A stretch of 64,000 nt of DNA, taken from contig NW_026114518.1 in the NCBI RefSeq assembly GCF_905475345.1, positions 186,001 to 250,000 of the forward strand, given 5' to 3'. The notes under the pieces are model-generated. The model was not told the origin of the DNA. It did not search any database and saw only the letters and a list, made by a program, of their open reading frames with translations. This stretch comes from Vespula vulgaris (lineage: Eukaryota; Arthropoda; Insecta; Hymenoptera; Vespidae). The translations under genes were made by a program, and so were the position numbers. This document shows, in pieces, positions 1 through 10,700 of this stretch (position 1 is the first letter of the stretch; every line of letters begins with the position of its first letter).

Positions 1-17
1 TCTTTAACAATTTTTTT

Positions 18-1003
18 CTTCAAAACTATAGCAACGAGAACAACCGGACAGGGGTCATTGGAAGGCGCTCCTCGCGCACTACACGGCCATATTTTGTTCA
101 TCCAGATCTGACCAATAGGAGCAGAGTTATAACGGTTTAAAGGGAAAAAAGGAAAAAAAAATTTTTCTTTAACAATTTTTTTCTCCGAAACTATAGCACC
201 TAGAACAACCGGAGCGAGGGAATTGGAAAGGGCTCGTCGCGCCGTACACGCACATATTTTTTTCATCCAGATCTGACCAATAGGAGCCGAGTTATAACGG
301 TTTAAAGGGAACAAAGGAAAAAAAAATTTTTCTTTCACAATTTTTTTCTCCGAAACTATAGCATCTAGAACAACCGTAGCGAGGGCATTGGAAAGGGCTC
401 GTCGCGCCGTACACGCCCATATTTTTTTCATCCAGATCTGACCAATAGGAGCCGAGTTATAACGGTTTAAAGGGAACAAAGGAAAAAAAAATTTTTCTTT
501 CACAATTTTTCTCTCCGAAACTATAGCACCTAGAACAACCGTAGCGAGGGCATTGGAAAGGGCTCGTCGCCTCCTACACGGCCATATTTTTTTCATCCAG
601 ATCTGACCAATTGGAGCCGAGTTACAACGGTTTAAATGGAACAAAGGAAAATAATCTTTCTTTAACAATTTTTTTCTCCAAAACTATAACACCTAGAACA
701 ACCGGACAGGGGTCATTGGAAGGCGCTCCTCAGGCACTATACGGCCATATTATGTTCATCCAGATCTGACCAACAGGAGCCGAGTTAAAACGGTTTAAAG
801 GGAACAAAGGAAAAAAAAATTTTTCTTTCACAATTTTTTTCTCCGAAACTATAGCATCTAGAACAACCGGAGCGGGGGCATTGGAAAGGGCTCGTCGTCT
901 CCTACACGGCCATATTTTTCTCATCCAGATCTGACCAATAGGAGCCGAGTTACAACCGTTTAAATGGAACAATGGAAAATAATCTTTCTTTAACAATTTT
1001 TTT
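18..1003. repeat. HOR unit, 6-mer variant (986 bp)
   Basis: This unit is measured between successive copies of the distinctive B monomer carrying CTTCAAAACTATAGCAACGAG (C at 18 and 1004). The length of 986 bp equals six 165-bp units minus 4 bp, as expected with two B monomers. It is a shortened version of the neighbouring 8- and 9-mer units, presumably produced by unequal exchange. Confidence 0.8.
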
Positions 1004-2319
1004 CTTCAAAACTATAGCAACGAGAACAACCGGACAGGGGTCATTGGAAGGCGCTCCTCGCGCACTACACGGCCATATTTTGTTCATCCAGATCTGACCA
1101 ATAGGAGCAGAGTTATAACGGTTTAAAGGGAAAAAAGGAAAAAAAAATTTTTCTTTAACAATTTTTTTCTCCGAAACTATAGCACCTAGAACAACCGGAG
1201 CGAGGGAATTGGAAAGTGCTCGTCGCCTCCTACAGGCGCATATTTTTTTCATCCAGATCTGACCAACAGGAGCCGAGTTATAACGGTTTAAAGGGAACAA
1301 AGGAAACAAAAATTTTTCTTTAACAATTTTTTCCTCCGAAACTGTAGCACTTAGAACAACCGGAGCGAGGGCATTGGAAAGGACTCGCCGCGCCGTACAC
1401 GCCCATAATTTTTTCATCCAGATCTGACCAACAGGAGCCGAGTTATAACGGTTTAAAGGGAACAAAGGAAAAAAAAATTTTTCTTTAACAATTTTTTTCT
1501 CCGAAACTATAGCACCTAGAACAGCCGAAGCGAGGGCATTGGAAAGGGCTCGTCGCGCCGTACACGCCCATATTTTTTTCATCCAGATCTGACCAATAGG
1601 AGCCGAGTTATAACGGTTTAAAGGGAACAAAGGAAAAAAAAATTTTTCTTTCACAATTTTTCTCTCCGAAACTATAGCACCTAGAACAACCGTAGCGAGG
1701 GCATTGGAAAGGGCTCGTCGCCTCCTACACGGCCATATTTTTTTCATCCAGATCTGACCAATTGGAGCCGAGTTACAACGGTTTAAATGGAACAAAGGAA
1801 AATAATCTTTCTTTAACAATTTTTTTCTCCAAAACTATAGCACCTAGAACAACCGGACAGGGGTCATTGGAAGGCGCTCCTCAGGCACTATACGGCCATA
1901 TTATGTTCATCCAGATCTGACCAATAGGAGCCGAGTTAAAACGGTTTAAAGGGTACAAAGGAAAAAAAAATTTTCCTTTAACAATTTTTTTCTCCGGAAC
2001 TATAGCACCTAGAACAAACGATGCGAGGGCATTGGAAAGGGCTCGTCGCGCCGTACACGCCCATATTTTTTTCATCCAGATCTGACCAATAGGAGCCGAG
2101 TGATAACGGTTTAAAGGGAACAAAGGAAAAAAAAATTTTTCTTTCACAATTTTTTTCTCCGAAACTATAGCATCTAGAACAACCGGAGCGAGGGCATTGG
2201 AAAGGGCTCGTCGTCTCCTACACGGCCATATTTTTCTCATCCAGATCTGACCAATAGGAGCCGAGTTACAACCGTTTAAATGGAACAATGGAAAATAATC
2301 TTTCTTTAACAATTTTTTT
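1004..2319. repeat. HOR unit, 8-mer variant (1316 bp)
   Basis: This unit lies between CTTCAAAACTATAGC markers at 1004 and 2320. It matches the following 9-mer over most of its length but lacks one internal 165-bp A-type monomer. The length equals eight units minus 4 bp for two B monomers. Confidence 0.85.
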
Positions 2320-3300
2320 CTTCAAAACTATAGCAACGAGAACAACCGGACAGGGGTCATTGGAAGGCGCTCCTCGCGCACTACACGGCCATATTTTGTT
2401 CATCCAGATCTGACCAATAGGAGCAGAGTTATAACGGTTTAAAGGGAACAAAGGAAAAAAAAATTTTTCTTTAACAATTTTTTTCTCCGAAACTATAGCA
2501 CCTAGAACAACCGGAGCGAGGGAATTGGAAAGTGCTCGTCGCCTCCTACAGGCGCATATTTTTTTCATCCAGATCTGACCAATAGGAGCCGAGTTATAAC
2601 GGTTTAAAGGGAACAAAGGAAACAAAAATTTTTCTTTAACAATTTTTTCCTCCGAAACTGTAGCACTTAGAACAACCGGAGCGAGGGCATTGGAAAGGAC
2701 TCGCCGCGCCGTACACGCCCATAATTTTTTCATCCAGATCTGACCAACAGGAGCCGAGTTATAACGGTTTAAAGGGAACAAAGGAAAAAAAAATTTTTCT
2801 TTAACAATTTTTTTCTCCGAAACTATAGCACCTAGAACAGCCGAAGCGAGGGCATTGGAAAGGGCTCGTCGCGCCGTACACGCACATATTTTTTTCATCC
2901 AGATCTGACCAATAGGAGCCGAGTTATAACGGTTTAAAGGGAACAAAGGAAAAAAAAATTTTTCTTTCACAATTTTTTTCTCCGAAACTATAGCATCTAG
3001 AACAACCGTAGCGAGGGCATTGGAAAGGGCTCGTCGCGCCGTACACGCCCATATTTTTTTCATCCAGATCTGACCAATAGGAGCCGAGTTATAACGGTTT
3101 AAAGGGAACAAAGGAAAAAAAAATTTTTCTTTCACAATTTTTCTCTCCGAAACTATAGCACCTAGAACAACCGTAGCGAGGGCATTGGAAAGGGCTCGTC
3201 GCCTCCTACACGGCCATATTTTTTTCATCCAGATCTGACCAATTGGAGCCGAGTTACAACGGTTTAAATGGAACAAAGGAAAATAATCTTTCTTTAACAA
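2266..3300 (-). other. Chance open frame through 165-bp monomers, not a gene
   Basis: The minus strand is open for 344 codons here, coding for repeats of a 55-residue unit with NSAPIGQIWM and SNALA-type segments. The periodicity is exactly the 165-bp monomer, so one stop-free frame persists for as long as A-type monomers continue. The frame begins at TTG within TTGTTAAAG and ends in the next B-type unit. B monomers of 163 bp shift the frame, and the CCTAGG variant places an in-frame TAG. Similar frames occur at 9167-10201 and 16564-17598. I see no conserved domain, signal peptide or plausible start context. Confidence 0.85.
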
Positions 3301-3553
3301 TTTTTTTCTCCAAAACTATAGCACCTAGAACAACCGGACAGGGGTCATTGGAAGGCGCTCCTCAGGCACTATACGGCCATATTATGTTCATCCAGATCTG
3401 ACCAATAGGAGCCGAGTTAAAACGGTTTAAAGGGTACAAAGGAAAAAAAAATTTTCCTTTAACAATTTTTTTCTCCGGAACTATAGCACCTAGAACAAAC
3501 GAAGCGAGGGCATTGGAAAGGGCTCGTCGCGCCGTACACGCCCATATTTTTTT

Positions 3554-3718
3554 CATCCAGATCTGACCAATAGGAGCCGAGTGATAACGGTTTAAAGGGA
3601 ACAAAGGAAAAAAAAATTTTTCTTTCACAATTTTTTTCTCCGAAACTATAGCATCTAGAACAACCGGAGCGAGGGCATTGGAAAGGGCTCGTCGTCTCCT
3701 ACACGGCCATATTTTTCT
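3554..3718. repeat. Reference A-type monomer (165 bp)
   Basis: This unit is phased to begin at CATCCAGATCTG. It contains the 8-bp palindrome CAGATCTG (a BglII site), GACCAATAGGAGCCGAG, the purine run GGTTTAAAGGGAACAAAGG, the A9T5 tract, CTCCGAAACTATAGCATC and the G+C-rich third. At 165 bp it keeps register in multiples of three. Other A-type units differ from it by scattered point changes that define HOR positions, for example GGGAATTGGAAAGTGC, GAAACAAAAATTTTT, TTTTCCTTTAAC or CTCCGGAAC. Confidence 0.95.
3606..3641. repeat. A/T-tract inverted repeat inside A-type monomers
   Basis: The left arm GGAAAAAAAAATT (3606-3618) and right arm AATTTTTTTCTCC (3629-3641) are reverse complements at 12 of 13 positions, separated by 10 bases. 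The same dyad recurs, with small changes, in most A-type monomers. In B-type monomers AAATAATC replaces part of the left arm and pairing falls to about 9 of 13. It could form a hairpin or cruciform and contains phased A-tracts expected to bend DNA. A biological role is inference. Confidence 0.75.
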
Positions 3719-3881
3719 CATCCAGATCTGACCAATAGGAGCCGAGTTACAACCGTTTAAATGGAACAATGGAAAATAATCTTTCTTTAACAATTTTTTT
3801 CTTCAAAACTATAGCAACGAGAACAACCGGACAGGGGTCATTGGAAGGCGCTCCTCGCGCACTACACGGCCATATTTTGTT
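3719..3881. repeat. Reference B-type monomer (163 bp)
   Basis: This unit runs CATCC to CATCC and is 2 bp shorter than A-type. It has a linked set of differences: GTTTAAATGG instead of GTTTAAAGGG, GGAAAATAATC replacing the long A/T junction, CAAAACTATAGC instead of CGAAACTATAGC, GGACAGGGGTCATTGGAAGG instead of the usual GGAGCGAGGGCATTGGAAAG, and ATTTTGTTCATCC instead of ATTTTTTTCATCC. The same set travels together in dozens of copies throughout the window (for example 594-756 and 922-1084), so this is a discrete monomer class, not random variation. Confidence 0.95.
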
Positions 3882-5936
3882 CATCCAGATCTGACCAATA
3901 GGAGCAGAGTTATAACGGTTTAAAGGGAACAAAGGAAAAAAAAATTTTTCTTTAACAATTTTTTTCTCCGAAACTATAGCACCTAGAACAACCGGAGCGA
4001 GGGAATTGGAAAGTGCTCGTCGCCTCCTACAGGCGCATATTTTTTTCATCCAGATCTGACCAATAGGAGCCGAGTTATAACGGTTTAAAGGGAACAAAGG
4101 AAACAAAAATTTTTCTTTAACAATTTTTTCCTCCGAAACTGTAGCACTTAGAACAACCGGAGCGAGGGCATTGGAAAGGACTCGCCGCGCCGTACACGCC
4201 CATAATTTTTTCATCCAGATCTGACCAACAGGAGCCGAGTTATAACGGTTTAAAGGGAACAAAGGAAAAAAAAATTTTTCTTTAACAATTTTTTTCTCCG
4301 AAACTATAGCACCTAGAACAACCGAAGCGAGGGCATTGGAAAGGGCTCGTCGCGCCGTACACGCACATATTTTTTTCATCCAGATCTGACCAATAGGAGC
4401 CGAGTTATAACGGTTTAAAGGGAACAAAGGAAAAAAATTTTTTTTTAACAATTTTTCTCTCCGAAACTATAGCATCTAGAACAACCGGAGCGAGGTCATT
4501 GGAAAGGGCTCGTCGCGCCCTACAGGGGCATATTTTTTTCATCCAGATCTGACCAATACGAGCCGAGTTATAACGGTTTAAAGGGAACAAAGGAAAAAAA
4601 AATTTTTCTTTCACAATTTTTCTCTCCGAAACTATAGCACCTAGAACAACCGCAGCGAGGGCATTGGAAAGGTCTCGTCGCCTCCTACACGGCCATATTT
4701 TTTTCATCCAGATCTGACCAATAGGAGCCGAGTTACAATGGTTTAAATGGAACAAAGGAAAATAATCTTTCTTTAACAATTTTTTTCTCCAAAACTATAG
4801 CACCTACAACATCCGGACAGGGGTCATTGGAAGGCGCTCCTCGCGCACTACACGGCCATATTTTGTTCATCCAGATCTGACCAATAGGAGCCGAGTTATA
4901 GCGGTTTAAAGGGAACAAAGGAAAAAAAAATTTTTCTTTAACAATTTTTTTCTCCGAAACTATAGCACCTAGAACAACCGGAGCGAGGGAATTGGAAAGT
5001 GCACGTCGCCTCCTACAGGCGCATATTTTTTTCATCCAGATCTGACCAATAGGAACCGAGTTATAACGGTTTAAAGGGAACAAAGGAAACAAAAATTTTT
5101 CTTTAACAATTTTTTCCTCCGAAACTGTAGCAGTTAGAACAACCGGATCGAGGGCATTGGAAAGGACTCGTCGCGCCGTACACGCACATATTTTTTTCAT
5201 CGAGATCTGACCAATAGGAGCCGAGTTATAACGGTTTAAAGGGAACAAAGGAAAAAAAATTTTCTTTAACAATTTTTCTCTCCGAAACTATAGCATCTAG
5301 AACAACCGGAGCGAGGTCATTGGAAAGGGCTCGTCGCGCCCTACAGGGGCATATTTTTTTCATCCAGATCTGACCAATAGGAGCCGAGTTATAACGGTTT
5401 AAAGGGAACAAAGGAAAAAAAAATTTTTCTTTAACAATTTTTTCCTCCGAAACTGTAGCACCTAGAGCAACCGGAGCGAGGACATTGAAAGGACTCGTCG
5501 CGCCGTACACGCCCATATTTTTTTCATCCAGATCTGACCAATAGGAGCCGAGTTATAACGGTTTAAAGGGAACAAAGGAAAAAAAAATTTTCCTTTAACA
5601 ATTTTTTTCTCCGGAACTATAGCACCTAGAACAAACGAAGCGAGGGCATTGGAAAGGGCTCGTCGCGCCGTACACGCCCATATTTTTTTCATCCAGATCT
5701 GACCAATAGGAGCCGAGTGATAACGGTTTAAAGGGAACAAAGGAAAAAAAAATTTTTCTTTCACAATTTTTTTCTCCGAAACTATAGCATCTAGAACAAC
5801 CGGAGCGAGGGCATTGGAAAGGGCTCGTCGTCTCCTACACGGCCATATTTTTTTCATCCAGATCTGACCAATAGGAGCCGAGTTACAACCGTTTAAATGG
5901 AACAATGGAAAATAATCTTTCTTTAACAATTTTTTT
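3801..5936. repeat. HOR unit, expanded 13-mer (2136 bp)
   Basis: This unit lies between CTTCAAAACTATAGC markers at 3801 and 5937. It begins like the 9-mer, then continues with monomers from about 4.4 to 5.7 kb that partly reappear about 2.96 kb further on (7.7-8.7 kb). One monomer carries a single-base deletion at about 5487 (GACATTGAAAGG against GACATTGGAAAGG at about 8440). Confidence 0.75.
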
Positions 5937-7712
5937 CTTCAAAACTATAGCAACGAGAACAACCGGACAGGGGTCATTGGAAGGCGGTCCTCGCGCACTA
6001 CACGGCCATATTTTGTTCATCCAGATCTGACCAATAGGAGCAGAGTTATAACGGTTTAAAGGGAACAAAGGAAAAAAAAATTTTTCTTTAACAATTTTTT
6101 TCTCCGAAACTATAGCACCTAGAACAACCGGAGCGAGGGAATTGGAAAGTGCTCGTCGCCTCCTACAGGCGCATATTTTTTTCATCCAGATCTGACCAAT
6201 AGGAGCCGAGTTATAACGGTTTAAAGGGAACAAAGGAAACAAAAATTTTTCTTTAACAATTTTTTCCTCCGAAACTGTAGCACTTAGAACAACCGGAGCG
6301 AGGGCATTGGAAAGGACTCGCCGCGCCGTACACGCCCATAATTTTTTCATCCAGATCTGACCAACAGGAGCCGAGTTATAACGGTTTAAAGGGAACAAAG
6401 GAAAAAAAAATTTTTCTTTAACAATTTTTTTCTCCGAAACTATAGCACCTAGAACAACCGAAGCGAGGGCATTGGAAAGGGCTCGTCGCGCCGTACACGC
6501 ACATATTTTTTTCATCCAGATCTGACCAATAGGAGCCGAGTTATAACGGTTTAAAGGGAACAAAGGAAAAAAAAATTTTTCTTTCACAATTTTTTTCTCC
6601 GAAACTATAGCATCTAGAACAACCGTAGCGAGGGCATTGGAAAGGGCTCGTCGCGCCGTACACGCCCATATTTTTTTCATCCAGATCTGACCAATAGGAG
6701 CCGAGTTATAACGGTTTAAAGGGAACAAAGGAAAAAAATTTTTTTTTAACAATTTTTCTCTCCGAAACTATAGCATCTAGAACAACCGGAGCGAGGTCAT
6801 TGGAAAGGGCTCGTCGCGCCCTACAGGGGCATATTTTTTTCATCCAGATCTGACCAATACGAGCCGAGTTATAACGGTTTAAAGGGAACAAAGGAAAAAA
6901 AAATTTTTCTTTCACAATTTTTCTCTCCGAAACTATAGCACCTAGAACAACCGTAGCGAGGGCATTGGAAAGGGCTCGTCGCCTCCTACACGGCCATATT
7001 TTTTTCATCCAGATCTGACCAATAGGAGCCGAGTTACAATGGTTTAAATGGAACAAAGGAAAATAATCTTTCTTTAACAATTTTTTTCTCCAAAACTATA
7101 GCACCTACAACATCCGGACAGGGGTCATTGGAAGGCGCTCCTCGCGCACTACACGGCCATATTTTGTTCATCCAGATCTGACCAATAGGAGCCGAATTAC
7201 AACGGTTTAAATGGTACAAAGGAAAAAAAATTTTCCTTTAACAATTTTTTTCTCCGAAACTATAGCACCTAGAACAACGGAAGCGAGGGCATTGGAAAGG
7301 GCTCGTCGCGCCGTACACGCCCATATTTTTTTCATCCAGATCTGACCAATAGGAGCCGAGTTATAGCGGTTTAAAGGGAACAAAGGAAAAAAAAATTTTT
7401 CTTTCACAATTTTTTTCTCCGAAACTATAGCATCTAGAACAACCGTATCGAGGGCATTGGAAAGGGCTCGTCGCGCCGTACACGCCCATATTTTTTTCAT
7501 CCACATCTGACCAATAGGAGCCGAGTTATAACGGTTTAAAGAGAACAAAGGAAAAAAAATTTTTTTTAACAATTTTTCTCTCCGAAACTATAGCATCTAG
7601 AACAACCGGAGCGAGGTCATTGGAAAGGGCTCGTCGCCTCCTACACGGCCATATTTTTTTCATCCAGATCTGACCAATAGGAGCCGAGTTACAACCGTTT
7701 AAATGGAACAAT
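5937..7712. repeat. HOR-derived segment leading into the 7.4-kb duplication
   Basis: These monomers continue the 9-mer/13-mer pattern. The 6.7-7.1 kb part matches 4.4-4.8 kb at an offset of about 2301 bp. The segment ends at the left breakpoint of the 7,397-bp tandem duplication, where CCGTTTAAATGGAACAATGG here gives way to sequence shared with 15.1 kb. Confidence 0.7.
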
Positions 7713-10700
7713 GGAAAATAATCTTTCTTTAACAATTTTTTTCTCCAAAACTATCGCAACGAGAACAACCGGACAGGGGTCGTTGGAAGGCGCTCCTCGC
7801 ACACTACACGGCCATATTTTGTTCATCCAGATCTGACCAATAGGAGCAGAGTTATAACGGTTTAAGGGGAACAAAGGAAAAAAAAATTTTTCTTTAACAA
7901 TTTTTTTCTCCGAAACTATAGCACCTAGATCAACCGGAGCGAGGGAATTGGAAAGTGCACGTCGCCTCCTACAGGCGCATATTTTTTTCATCCAGATCTG
8001 ACCAATAGGAGCCGAGTTATAACGGTTTAAAGGGAACAAAGGAAACAAAAATTTTTCTTTAACAATTTTTTCCTCCGAAACTGTAGCACTTAGAACAACC
8101 GGAGCGAGGGCATTGGAAAGGACTCGTCGCGCCGTACACGCACATATTTTTTTCATCGAGATCTGACCAATAGGAGCCGAGTTATAACGGTTTAAAGGGA
8201 ACAAAGGAAAAAAAATTTTCTTTAACAATTTTTCTCTCCGAAACTATAGCATCTAGAACAACCGGAGCGAGGTCATTGGAAAGGGCTCGTCGCGCCCTAC
8301 AAGGGCATATTTTTTTCATCCAGATCTGACCAATAGGAGCCGAGTTATAACGGTTTAAAGGGAACAAAGGAAAAAAAAATTTTTCTTTAACAATTTTTTC
8401 CTCCGAAACTGTAGCACCTAGAGCAACCGGAGCGAGGACATTGGAAAGGACTCGTCGCGCCGTACACGCCCATATTTTTTTCATCCAGATCTGACCAATA
8501 GGAGCCGAGTTATAACGGTTTAAAGGGAACAAAGGAAAAAAAAATTTTTCTTTCACAATTTTTCTCTCCGAAACTATAGCACCTAGAACAACCGTAGCGA
8601 GGGCATTGGAAAGGGCTCGTCGCCTCTTACACGGCCATATTTTTTTCATCCAGATCTGACCAATTGGAGCCGAGTTACAACGGTTTAAATGGAACAAAGG
8701 AAAATAATCTTTCTTTAACAATTTTTTTCTCCAAAACTATAGCTCCTAGAACTACCGGACAGGGGTCATTGGAAGGCGCTCCTCAGGCACTATACGGCCA
8801 TATTATGTTCATCCAGATCTGACCAATAGGAGCCGAGTTAAAACGGTTTAAAGGGTACAAAGGAAAAAAAAATTTTCCTTTAACAATTTTTTTCTCCGGA
8901 ACTATAGCACCTAGAACAAACGAAGCGAGGGCATTGGAAAGGGCTCGTCGCGCCGTACACGCCCATATTTTTTTCATCCAGATCTGACCAATAGGAGCCG
9001 AGTGATAACGGTTTAAAGGGAACAAAGGAAAAAAAATTTTTCTTTCACAATTTTTTTCTCCGAAACTATAGCATCTAGAACAACCGGAGCGAGGGCATTG
9101 GAAAGGGCTCGTCGTCTCCTACACGGCCATATTTTTTTCATCCAGATCTGACCAATAGGAGCCGAGTTACAACCGTTTAAATGGAACAATGGAAAATAAT
9201 CTTTCTTTAACAATTTTTTTCTTCAAAACTATAGCAACGAGAACAACCGGACAGGGGTCATTGGAAGGCGGTCCTCGCGCACTACACGGCCATATTTTGT
9301 TCATCCAGATCTGACCAATAGGAGCAGAGTTATAACGGTTTAAAGGGAACAAAGGAAAAAAAAATTTTTCTTTAACAATTTTTTTCTCCGAAACTATAGC
9401 ACCTAGAACAACCGGAGCGAGGGAATTGGAAAGTGCTCGTCGCCTCCTACAGGCGCATATTTTTTTCATCCAGATCTGACCAATAGGAGCCGAGTTATAA
9501 CGGTTTAAAGGGAACAAAGGAAACAAAAATTTTTCTTTAACAATTTTTTCCTCCGAAACTGTAGCACTTAGAACAACCGGAGCGAGGGCATTGGAAAGGA
9601 CTCGCCGCGCCGTACACGCCCATATTTTTTTCATCCAGATCTGACTAACAGGAGCCGAGTTATAACGGTTTAAAGGGAACAAAGGAAAAAAAAATTTTTC
9701 TTTAACAATTTTTTTCTCCGAAACTATAGCACCTAGAACAACCGAAGCGAGGGCATTGGAAAGGGCTCGTCGCGCCCTACAGGGGCATATTTTTTTCATC
9801 CAGATCTGACCAATAGGAGCCGTGTTATAACGGTTTAAAGGGAACAATGGAAAAAAAAATTTTTCTTTAACAATTTTTTCCTCCGAAACTGTAGCACCTA
9901 GAGCAACCGGAGCGAGGACATTGGAAAGGACTCGTCGCGCCGTACACGCCCATATTTTTTTCATCCAGATCTGACCAATAGGAGCCGAGTTATAACGGTT
10001 TAAAGGGAACAAAGGAAAAAAAAATTTTTCTTTCACAATTTTTCTCTCCGAAACTATAGCACCTAGAACAACCGTAGCGAGGGCATTGGAAAGGGCTCGT
10101 CGCCTCCTACACGGCCATATTTTTTTCATCCAGATCTGACCAATAGGAGCCGAGTTACAACGGTTTAAATGGAACAAAGGAAAATAATCTTTCTTTAACA
10201 ATTTTTTTCTCCAAAACTATAGCACCTAGAACAACCGGACAGGGGTCATTGGAAGGCGCTCCTCAGGCACTATACGGCCATATTATGTTCATCCAGATCT
10301 GACCAATAGGAGCCGAGTTAAAACGGTTTAAAGGGTACAAAGGAAAAAAAAATTTTCCTTTAACAATTTTTTTCTCCGGAACTATAGCACCTAGAACAAA
10401 CGAAGCGAGGGCATTGGAAAGGGCTCGTCGCGCCGTACACGCCCATATTTTTTTCATCCAGATCTGACCAATAGGAGCCGAGTGATAACGGTTTAAAGGG
10501 AACAAAGGAAAAAAAAATTTTTCTTTCACAATTTTTTTCTCCGAAACTATAGCATCTAGAACAACCTGAGCGAGGGCATTGGAAAGGGCTCGTCGTCTCC
10601 TACACGGCCATATTTTTTTCATCCAGATCTGACCAATAGGAGCCGAGTTACAACCGTTTAAATGGAACAATGGAGAATAATCTTTCTTTAACAATTTTTT

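Larger units (their letters stand above)
2320..3800. repeat. HOR unit, full 9-mer (1481 bp)
   Basis: This unit lies between CTTCAAAACTATAGC markers at 2320 and 3801. The length equals nine 165-bp units minus 4 bp (two B monomers). The same 1481-bp spacing recurs at 9221-10702 inside the first 7.4-kb block and again in its second copy, which makes this 9-mer a basic HOR of the left third of the window. Confidence 0.88.

Noticed and set aside
3554..3718. CCAAT box (GACCAATAGG) with downstream A/T tract read as a promoter.
   Set aside because: It is part of the monomer and repeats hundreds of times with no associated gene. A five-base match has no weight here.
7770..7800. CENP-B box resemblance: GGTCGTTGGAAGGCG here, or GGCATTGGAAAGGG in most monomers.
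   Set aside because: The central TTGGAA matches the box, but of the nine essential positions in the TTCG...A..CGGG pattern only about four or five match, so binding by a CENP-B-like protein is not supported.
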